Assembly (NCBI GenBank): GCA_944376975.1 | Contig: CALWEE010000110.1 | Coordinates: 1-5,973, forward strand | Source of the DNA: an uncultured Lachnospiraceae bacterium | Lineage (GTDB): Bacteria > Bacillota > Clostridia > Lachnospirales > Lachnospiraceae | Reading direction: 5' to 3' | DNA length: 5,973 nucleotides | Shown here: piece after piece, positions 1 through 5,440 of the stretch | How the letters are laid out: every line of letters starts with the position of its first letter | Position numbering within the stretch: position 1 is the stretch's first letter | Translations under genes and position numbers: made by a program | The notes under the pieces: generated by a model | Told to the model about the DNA's origin: nothing | Databases searched by the model: none | What the model saw: the letters and a program-made list of their open reading frames with translations, nothing else

Positions 1-380
1 ATCGTTTCCGACATATGCACCGGGATCCGTATGGTCCGCGACTGATCCGCGATCGCTCTGGAGATTGCCTGGCGTATCCACCAGGTGGCGTATGTGCTGA
101 ACCGGTGTCCCTTACTCCAGTCAAACCGCTCTGCCGCCCTTATAAGCCCCAGATTGCCCTCCTGGATCAGATCCAGGAAAGACATGCCGCTGCCCGTATA
201 CTGCTTGGCGACGCTGACCACCAGGCGCAGGTTCGCCTCGGTCAGCTTCCTTTTCGCGTCGGCGTCCCCAAGCGCCATCTTTCGGGCAAGGCAGGCTTCT
301 TCTTCCTGATGGAGCAGCGGGATCTTCCCGATCTCTTTCAGATAGATCCTTACCGGATCGATCCTGTCTTCATTGTCCAT
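1..380 (-). CDS. rpoD: RpoD-type sigma-70 RNA polymerase sigma factor, 3' part outside window
   Basis: Promoter-recognition subunit of RNA polymerase. The first 126 residues are visible and the gene continues past the left edge. Region 1.2 starts almost at once ([16 protein letters not shown], about residues 8-23). Regions 2.1-2.2 follow ([14 protein letters not shown] at 48-61, [12 protein letters not shown] at 69-80), then 2.3-2.4 ([20 protein letters not shown], 94-113), which melt and read the -10 element, and the beginning of region 3 (RTIRIPVHM, 115-123). The ATG at 380 has an AGGAGG site 6 nt upstream. An in-frame TAG at 404-402 rules out a longer N-terminus, so region 1.1 (roughly 80 residues in typical primary sigma factors) is absent. 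The gene starts 37 nt after dnaG, the classical position of rpoD, which supports a primary sigma factor. The missing region 1.1 and somewhat divergent region 2.2-2.3 residues (for example [10 protein letters not shown]) leave open a group 2 paralogue. The family call is firm; primary status is inferred. Confidence 0.88.
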   Translation of the reverse strand, partial: MDNEDRIDPVRIYLKEIGKIPLLHQEEEACLARKMALGDADAKRKLTEANLRLVVSVAKQYTGSGMSFLDLIQEGNLGLIRAAERFDWSKGHRFSTYATWWIRQAISRAIADQSRTIRIPVHMSET

Positions 381-417
381 CTCCGGCCTCCTGACTTTTT
401 TCTATAGTCTTTCCGGC

Positions 418-2178
418 CTAAAGAGAAATATTCAGATGCTGTAATTCGGATTTCATTTTTATGATCTGCTGCAGTTCGTTCAGGTCTTTCACCCGCCGGC
501 TCATCTCATCCAGATGGTTCCGCCGGACGCGTATGATCGTTTCCCGCAGCGCTTTTTTCCCGGCAGCCGCGTCTTTTTCCGGTACGGGCGCATGAAAAGC
601 CGCCGCCGTAAGTTTCTGTTTTTCTTTATCTTCAAACGCATCCATGATCCGGGCCGGATCCACTTTTTTATCCCGTTCCAGCTGTTCATAGGCCATGCGG
701 CATATCTCCCGGTACAGCGGATCCTCAAAATCATCCGGGGACAGATGGGCCCGGACCGCCGGATAAATGGAGGGTTCCCGGCACAGCCAGGTAAGGATCA
801 GCCTCTGCGCCGCCAACACGCCCTCTTTGCCATCCGGCCCCTGGGGTTTTTCCCCCGCCTGACGGGCGGGGGCCTCTTCCTTTTCCGGAAGGGACAGGCC
901 ATAGCGGTTGACCAGCCTGTTCAGCTCCTCAAACGGGATACCATATTGGCGTGAAAGGGCTTCGATATAATTCCGCCTTTCCAGTTCCTGATCGAAGATC
1001 AGCAGTTTTTTTGCCGCCTCTCTAAAAAAGCGGGTCTTTTCATCCGGTTCGTTCAGATCGTAGTCCCGTTCCAGAACGGAGATCTCAAACATGAAACTGT
1101 TCTGAGCCTGATCGATCCGTTCCTGAAAGGCCTGTGTCCCGAAGCGTTTGATAAACTCGTCCGGATCTTTGCAGGGATCCATGTGGAGCACCTTTGTCCG
1201 TATGCCCGCCGCCCTCAGAAGGGGGATCGCCCGCATGGCCGCTTTGACGCCGGCGCCGTCGCTGTCATAAGCCAGGACCGCCTCGTCGGTATACCGTTTC
1301 AAAAGCGCGCAGTGCTGGCTTGTCAGGGCGGTGCCGAGCGAAGCGACCGCGTTGGTAAAACCGGCCTGGTGCATGGAGATCACATCCATATAGCCTTCGC
1401 ACAGGATGATATTTTTCTTCCTTGATGTACGGGCAAAGTTGAGCCCGTAAAGATTCCGGCTTTTATCGAAAAGCTCTGTTTCCGGCGAATTCACGTATTT
1501 GGGCAGGCCGTCGCCGAGCACCCGCCCGCCGAAACCGATGACTTTGTTGTTCACGTCCATGATGGGAAACATGGCCCGGTTCCAGAACCGGTCCCTGGCC
1601 CCTTTCTTTTCATCGAAACGGACCAGTCCGGACGCTTTGATCAGATCATCGGAAAATTTCATTTTCTTCAGGTAACGGTACAGATCGTCCCCGTATGGAT
1701 TGGCGTAACCTAGCCCGAAATGGATCAGCGTTTTTTCCGTCAGCTGACGGTCCTGGAAATACTTCCGCGCGTAGGCGCCCCGTTCCCCTTTCAACTGATA
1801 CACGTAATAGGTCGCCGCCGTCTTATTGATATGGAGCAGCTGCTGCCTGCGGTCCCTTGCCGCTTTCTGCTGCGCGGACTGCTCCGCTTCCGGAAGCTGT
1901 ATGCCGGCCCGGTCGGCCAGATACTTTACGGCCTCCACAAAGGAATAATTCTCATATTCCATGACGAACGTGAACACGTTGCCCCCGGCGCCGCAGCCAA
2001 AGCAATAATACATCTGCTTATCCCGGCTGACGGAAAAGGACGGCGATTTTTCGTTGTGGAACGGGCACAGTCCGAAATAAGAGTTTCCTTTTTTCGTCAG
2101 CTTGACGTGACTGCCGATCACGTCCACGATATCGCTCCTGGATCTTACTTCTTCTATGATGTCATCTGGATAATACAT
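418..2178 (-). CDS. dnaG: DNA primase DnaG
   Basis: Synthesises the RNA primers for chromosome replication and works with the replicative helicase DnaB. The 586-residue protein is full length for the family. An N-terminal CHC2-type zinc finger has C38, H41, C59 and C62 (CPFH and CFGC motifs). The RNA polymerase core includes RDRFWNRAMFPI (196-207) and VIGFGGR (213-219). The Toprim catalytic motifs are EGYMD (261-265, E261 metal-binding) and AYDSDGAG (303-310, D305 and D307), followed by DPDEF at 338-342. A Pro/Glu/Lys-rich linker (about 430-455) leads to a helical C-terminal domain expected to bind DnaB. I chose the ATG at 2178, which gives the usual MYYPDDIIEEVR beginning. It has AGGTGA at 2189-2184, 5 nt upstream. 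A GTG at 2187 would add three residues but lies inside that ribosome binding site. The gene starts 15 nt after dgt and is followed by the sigma factor, consistent with one transcript. No key residue is missing. Confidence 0.98.
   Translation of the reverse strand: MYYPDDIIEEVRSRSDIVDVIGSHVKLTKKGNSYFGLCPFHNEKSPSFSVSRDKQMYYCFGCGAGGNVFTFVMEYENYSFVEAVKYLADRAGIQLPEAEQSAQQKAARDRRQQLLHINKTAATYYVYQLKGERGAYARKYFQDRQLTEKTLIHFGLGYANPYGDDLYRYLKKMKFSDDLIKASGLVRFDEKKGARDRFWNRAMFPIMDVNNKVIGFGGRVLGDGLPKYVNSPETELFDKSRNLYGLNFARTSRKKNIILCEGYMDVISMHQAGFTNAVASLGTALTSQHCALLKRYTDEAVLAYDSDGAGVKAAMRAIPLLRAAGIRTKVLHMDPCKDPDEFIKRFGTQAFQERIDQAQNSFMFEISVLERDYDLNEPDEKTRFFREAAKKLLIFDQELERRNYIEALSRQYGIPFEELNRLVNRYGLSLPEKEEAPARQAGEKPQGPDGKEGVLAAQRLILTWLCREPSIYPAVRAHLSPDDFEDPLYREICRMAYEQLERDKKVDPARIMDAFEDKEKQKLTAAAFHAPVPEKDAAAGKKALRETIIRVRRNHLDEMSRRVKDLNELQQIIKMKSELQHLNISL
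852..872 (-). other. GC-rich hairpin inside dnaG at the interdomain linker
   Basis: CCCCCGCC (852-859) and GGCGGGGG (865-872) form a perfect 8-bp GC-only stem with a 5-nt loop. It falls in codons 436-443, in the linker (APARQAGEKPQG) between the polymerase core and the helicase-binding domain of the primase. In the dnaG mRNA it is followed by five A residues, not U, so it is not an intrinsic terminator. A role in mRNA processing or ribosome pausing is possible, but there is no direct sign of either. Confidence 0.4.
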
Positions 2179-2183
2179 TTGGA

Positions 2184-2189
2184 TCACCT
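2184..2189 (-). promoter_or_regulatory. Ribosome binding site that fixes the dnaG start
   Basis: AGGTGA on the minus strand lies 5 nt before the ATG at 2178. The alternative GTG start at 2187 is part of this same hexamer and has only weak purine sequence ahead of it. The ATG is therefore preferred, and it gives the N-terminus typical of DnaG. Confidence 0.7.
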
Positions 2190-2193
2190 GCCG

Positions 2194-3204
2194 TCAAAAT
2201 ACTTTCCACGCTGTCGGGACATACAGTTCTTCATATACGCTGATCGCGTACTGATCGGTCATTCCCGCTATGTAATCGCATACGATCTGCTCCCGGGACG
2301 AGCCGGTCCGCTCGCCCATACGGATATATTCCGTCGGGAGTTCATGGACATTTTTCATGAAATGCTCAAAAAGGGCCTGAAGAAGGTTCTGGGCCTTATG
2401 TTCCTGCCCTTTCGCGATGGGATTGGTATACACATGCTCAAACATATAGCGTCTCAGCCCCAGCATGGCTTCCTCTGTCTCTTTTGGCATGAGGATATCC
2501 GCTTTGCCCACGCTTTCGCCGATGATGCCGTGGATCAGTGTATTGAGCCGGGATTTGGACGTATGCCCCAATATGTCCGTGAAGACGGAGGGGATCTCTT
2601 CTTCGGATATGATCTGGCCGCGTATGGCATCGTCGATATCGTGATTGATATAGGCGATCTTGTCCGAAAAGCGGACGATCTTCCCTTCCATTGTGGACGG
2701 CATACGGGATGTGCCATGGTTCATCATGCCGTCGCGCACTTCCCATGTGAGGTTCAATCCGGTACAGTTCTTTTCCAGCGATTCCACCACCCGCACGCTC
2801 TGGGCGTAATGGGTAAAACCCGACGGGTTCAGCCGGTTCAGGACCGCTTCCCCCGCGTGGCCGAAAGGCGTATGTCCCAGGTCGTGGCCCAAAGCGATGG
2901 CTTCTGTCAGATCTTCATTCATACGAAGCGCCCTGGCGATGGTACGGGCGATCTGGGCGACCTCCAGCGTATGGGTCAGCCGGGTCCGGTAATGATCGCC
3001 GGTGGGCGCGAGGAAAACCTGGGTCTTATGCTTCATCCGGCGGAACGCTTTGGAATGGAGGATGCGGTCCCTGTCCCTCTGAAAGAGCGGACGTATATCG
3101 CACTGGGGCTCCTCCCGGTCCCGCCCCCGGGAGTTGACGCTCAAAGACGCGTAAGGACTTAAATAGTCCCGCTCCCACTGTTCCTGCTGCATACGGATGT
3201 TCAC
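2194..3204 (-). CDS. dgt: Deoxyguanosinetriphosphate triphosphohydrolase-like protein (HD domain)
   Basis: Predicted cytoplasmic dNTP triphosphohydrolase, splitting dGTP (and in many relatives other dNTPs) to the deoxynucleoside and triphosphate. At 336 residues it fits the short Dgt-like subfamily rather than the roughly 500-residue E. coli Dgt. The metal-binding HD signature is complete: H78 (RLTHTLEVAQI), H107-D108 (HDLGHTPFGH, 107-116) and D181 (RFSDKIAYINHDIDDA, 178-193). The N-terminal YLSPYASLSVNSRGR (14-28) and RDRDRILHSKAFRRMKHKTQVF (43-64) segments are also typical. The start is a GTG at 3204 with AGAGGTGA placed 6 nt upstream. An ATG four codons further in would sit too far from that site. 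The gene is first in the dgt-dnaG-sigma series and divergent from mutY. Family assignment is firm; the preferred nucleotide is not visible, and the short subfamily often acts on several dNTPs. Confidence 0.95.
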   Translation of the reverse strand: MNIRMQQEQWERDYLSPYASLSVNSRGRDREEPQCDIRPLFQRDRDRILHSKAFRRMKHKTQVFLAPTGDHYRTRLTHTLEVAQIARTIARALRMNEDLTEAIALGHDLGHTPFGHAGEAVLNRLNPSGFTHYAQSVRVVESLEKNCTGLNLTWEVRDGMMNHGTSRMPSTMEGKIVRFSDKIAYINHDIDDAIRGQIISEEEIPSVFTDILGHTSKSRLNTLIHGIIGESVGKADILMPKETEEAMLGLRRYMFEHVYTNPIAKGQEHKAQNLLQALFEHFMKNVHELPTEYIRMGERTGSSREQIVCDYIAGMTDQYAISVYEELYVPTAWKVF

Positions 3205-3261
3205 GCGGCCTCACCTCTTTATCGTGCCTGTATCTTAAAGTCTGCTTGCTTCCCTTATAGC

Positions 3262-3288
3262 TGTGTGCTAAACTGATTCCAGCACACA
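3262..3288. promoter_or_regulatory. 8-bp perfect inverted repeat in the dgt-mutY divergent region (candidate operator)
   Basis: TGTGTGCT at 3262-3269 and AGCACACA at 3281-3288 are perfect inverted copies separated by 11 nt. They lie roughly midway between the two divergent start codons. The 19-nt centre-to-centre spacing is near two helical turns, which would suit a dimeric DNA-binding protein. It could instead fold as a hairpin in the leader of the dgt transcript. I do not recognise the motif as the site of a known regulator. Confidence 0.45.
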
Positions 3289-3301
3289 CGTTCGCTCTTT
3301 T

Positions 3302-3330
3302 AATATAACATATCAGAGGAAAAATATACA
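3302..3330 (-). promoter_or_regulatory. Candidate promoter for the dgt-dnaG-sigma operon
   Basis: On the minus strand TGTTATATT (3310-3302) reads as an extended -10 element: TG, one base, then TATATT, which matches TATAAT at 5 of 6. A weak -35 candidate, TGTATA (3330-3325), lies 17 bp upstream and matches TTGACA at only 3 of 6. The same AT-rich block contains TATAAC (3304-3309) on the plus strand, which could serve mutY, but no good -35 was found for it. A second minus-strand -10-like TATAAG sits at 3259-3254, also without a clear -35. If this promoter is used, the inverted repeat at 3262-3288 would fall in the dgt leader. Confidence 0.3.
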
Positions 3331-3343
3331 GGAGTTTTTAAAT

Positions 3344-4408
3344 ATGAACGACTTGGAATTCTGCCGCCACGTCACGAAATGGTACCACGCCCATGGCCGG
3401 GACCTTCCCTGGCGGCACACAAAAGATCCTTACCGTATCTGGGTCAGTGAGATCATGCTCCAGCAGACCCAGGTCGATACGGTCAAACCTTATTATCTGC
3501 GTTTTGTATCCCGTCTCCCGGGAATATCGGACCTGGCCCGCGCCGAAGACGATCTTCTGTTCAAACTTTGGGAAGGCCTGGGTTATTACCGCCGGGTACG
3601 CCATATGAAAGAAGCGGCCATCCAGATCATGAACGAACACGACGGCCGGTTTCCCGATACCTATGACGCCATCATCGGCCTTAAAGGCATCGGAGCCTAT
3701 ACCGCGGCGGCCATCGCGAGCATCGCCTTTGACCGACCAAACGGCGTCATCGACGGCAATACATTGCGGATCCTTTCCCGCGTTGACGCCCGGACAGACA
3801 ATATCGCCCTGGCGCGGACCAAAAAGGCATTCCAGGCGCGTATGGACGGCCTGATCGCCGTTTCCCGCGCGGACGATCCGGTTTTGGGCGGCCCTTCTTC
3901 TTTTAACCAGGCCATGATGGACCTGGGCGCCATGATCTGCGTCCCCCGGAAGCCGGCCTGCGACCGCTGCCCTGTCGGCTCTCTCTGCGAAGCCCGGAAG
4001 GCCGGCCGGGAAGGCGTACTTCCCGTCAACATCAAGAACACGGCCAAATCCGATATCTATTTCATCACGGCCATACTGAGAAAAGGCGACCGGTATTTTA
4101 TGATAAAAAACGAGAAGGACGGGCTGCTCCAGGGCCTCTACGGTTTTGTCCAGTATGAGGTGGAATCGCCGGTCAGTTTTGAAGAAGCGTTTTACGAAGA
4201 ATACGGCCTGAACGTCCGCCTGACCGAATACGTGAAAGAGGTCCGCCATGTGTTTTCCCATCGGGTCTGGCACATGAACGTCTATTACGGGGAAATAACC
4301 GACGACGCGCGGGACCATCTCTATACCGCCCGGGAAGTCCTTTCCCTTCCCGTCTCCACGGCTCACCAGAAAGTGGCCCGGGCAGGCGAAGAACGTCTGC
4401 TGCCATAA
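3344..4408 (+). CDS. mutY: A/G-specific adenine glycosylase MutY
   Basis: Base-excision repair enzyme that removes adenine mispaired with 8-oxoguanine and so prevents G:C to T:A changes. The 354-residue protein is the normal length. The HhH-GPD catalytic domain has the catalytic acid E36 in WVSEIMLQQTQV (33-44), tyrosines 81-82 in GLGYYRRVR, a helix-hairpin-helix around LKGIGAYTAAAIASIAF (113-129) and catalytic D137 in IDGNTLRILSR (136-146). The position of E. coli K142 is L141 here; non-Lys residues also occur there in other MutY proteins. A 4Fe-4S site is intact with C199, C206, C209 and C215 (C-x6-C-x2-C-x5-C). The C-terminal NUDIX-like 8-oxoG recognition domain (about 237-345) includes GLLQGLYGF (260-268) and the FSH loop F304-S305-H306, which separates MutY from MutY-like nicking enzymes and endonuclease III. 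The ATG at 3344 has AGGAG 9-10 nt upstream. The gene is divergent from dgt and convergent with the GTPase on its right. Confidence 0.97.
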   Translation: MNDLEFCRHVTKWYHAHGRDLPWRHTKDPYRIWVSEIMLQQTQVDTVKPYYLRFVSRLPGISDLARAEDDLLFKLWEGLGYYRRVRHMKEAAIQIMNEHDGRFPDTYDAIIGLKGIGAYTAAAIASIAFDRPNGVIDGNTLRILSRVDARTDNIALARTKKAFQARMDGLIAVSRADDPVLGGPSSFNQAMMDLGAMICVPRKPACDRCPVGSLCEARKAGREGVLPVNIKNTAKSDIYFITAILRKGDRYFMIKNEKDGLLQGLYGFVQYEVESPVSFEEAFYEEYGLNVRLTEYVKEVRHVFSHRVWHMNVYYGEITDDARDHLYTAREVLSLPVSTAHQKVARAGEERLLP

Positions 4409-4434
4409 ACGCGAGAAAAGCCTGAAACAATCCA

Positions 4435-4471
4435 ATGGGGAACCGATCGCCTCCCGGCGTCGGTTCCCCAT
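4435..4471. terminator. Strong hairpin between convergent mutY and GTPase genes, probable terminator
   Basis: ATGGGGAACCGA (4435-4446) pairs perfectly with TCGGTTCCCCAT (4460-4471). Inside this 12-bp stem CGCC (4448-4451) pairs with GGCG (4456-4459) around a TCCC loop, leaving one bulged T. It begins 26 nt after the mutY stop and ends 11 nt from the stop of the minus-strand GTPase gene, so it could end both transcripts. The classical U-run is missing on the plus strand. On the minus strand the stem is followed by a moderately T-rich stretch (TGGATTGTTTC), so it may work better in that direction. Confidence 0.65.
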
Positions 4472-4482
4472 CAGATCCTATG

Positions 4483-5424
4483 TCAGTTAAAATAAACCAG
4501 TTCTTCCTCCGGTTTTTTGGCGCCCTCAATCTTTTTCGCGTACAGGACCGGTCCGATACCATGGTATTCCTCTTTATACTCGGAACGGACTTCCGCCGTC
4601 ACCCGCACCCACTGTTTATTTTTCAGCCGGACGGCATGGCGGCTTTTGCACATGAAACCGAGAAAGGTGATATCTTCCGCGCAGCAGGTCATGGCCATAC
4701 GGCCGGGAACGAAAACATCCGGCTCAAAATTCTTGGATCGAAAGACCATGCCTTTTATAAGGATCTGGCGGCCTTCATAATGCTCCGGATGATCCAGGGC
4801 ATCCAAATACCAGATGCCGTAATCTTCGTCTTCAATGGTAATGGGATCCTGCTCCAGATCAAAGGGCAGGATGTCGTCTCCCGGGTCGAGTATGTCCCCG
4901 TTTTCCGCCTCAAACACCATCTCTGTCCGGCTGTTGAGCACCCTCACATTGCGCAAGAGCAGCTGAAGATCCGTATCTTCCCTGCATCGGTTAAAAATGA
5001 CCATACTGGTGCTGACGATCATATCCGCGATCAGCGAACGCATATTGTTCAGGTAAAGCTGGAAGGTGGACGCGTCCACCGTGGTCACCACCTGATACAG
5101 CTCCCATCCGAAAGGCAGCTGCATACGCACGAATTCATTCACCGGCCACATGCCGTTGTATTCGATGATGACCTGGTCCGGCCGGTATTCCCGGCGCAGC
5201 TTTTTCAGGTAGTCCACCGTAAAATCTTTTTTATCTTCCACGGTGACCATGGCCACGTTAAAACGCTCCAGCGCTTCGGTATCGTATTCTTCCACGCCTT
5301 CCTCCGTCACGATGAGCAGGGTTTTTTCATCTTCCACGAAATTCCCTTCCAGGATGACCTGCTGGATAAAAGACGTTTTCCCGCTTTCAAGAAAACCGGT
5401 GATCAGATATACAGGAACCTGCAT
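4483..5424 (-). CDS. CobW/COG0523-type GTPase fused to a TIGR03943/DUF1980-like C-terminal domain
   Basis: Predicted cytoplasmic G3E GTPase of 313 residues, probably in metal delivery or insertion; exact role unknown. The N-terminal part (about 1-165) has a Walker A motif GFLESGKTSF (10-19), a Walker B/G3-like element VIIEYNGMW (85-93) and a base-recognition element at FNRCRED (144-150), where the usual NKxD is degenerate. The CxCC metal motif that COG0523 proteins carry between the P-loop and Walker B is absent: the matching stretch reads MVTVEDKKDFT (59-69). From about residue 204 the chain resembles the soluble YcgQ-type (TIGR03943/DUF1980) domain: ILIKGMVFRS (221-230), VPGRMAMTCCAEDITFLGF (239-257) and WVRVTAEVRSEY (272-283). 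The C247-C248 pair could hold metal. No signal peptide or membrane segment is apparent. The ATG at 5424 has GGGGAGG 7 nt upstream, and the gene follows the preceding GTPase gene by 16 nt, so the two are probably cotranscribed. The domain calls come from motif recall, without a profile search. Confidence 0.82.
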   Translation of the reverse strand: MQVPVYLITGFLESGKTSFIQQVILEGNFVEDEKTLLIVTEEGVEEYDTEALERFNVAMVTVEDKKDFTVDYLKKLRREYRPDQVIIEYNGMWPVNEFVRMQLPFGWELYQVVTTVDASTFQLYLNNMRSLIADMIVSTSMVIFNRCREDTDLQLLLRNVRVLNSRTEMVFEAENGDILDPGDDILPFDLEQDPITIEDEDYGIWYLDALDHPEHYEGRQILIKGMVFRSKNFEPDVFVPGRMAMTCCAEDITFLGFMCKSRHAVRLKNKQWVRVTAEVRSEYKEEYHGIGPVLYAKKIEGAKKPEEELVYFN

Positions 5425-5440
5425 GTTATCGCCTCCCCGG

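Noticed and set aside
15..407. 130-codon plus-strand open frame at the left edge
   Set aside because: The minus strand here encodes sigma-70 regions 1.2 to 2.4 with strong motifs, so this frame is a shadow.
1720..3162. 480-codon plus-strand open frame opposite dnaG and dgt
   Set aside because: It is a shadow of two clearly recognised genes on the other strand. It spans their junction, has no recognisable domain and no suitable ribosome binding site, and GC-rich codon use explains the lack of stops.
3241..3343. Riboswitch or T-box leader upstream of mutY or dgt
   Set aside because: The region is too short and shows only one 8-bp inverted repeat. I see no conserved riboswitch or T-box core.
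3338..4471. 377-codon minus-strand open frame opposite mutY
   Set aside because: Antisense shadow of MutY, which has every catalytic and Fe-S residue in the plus frame.
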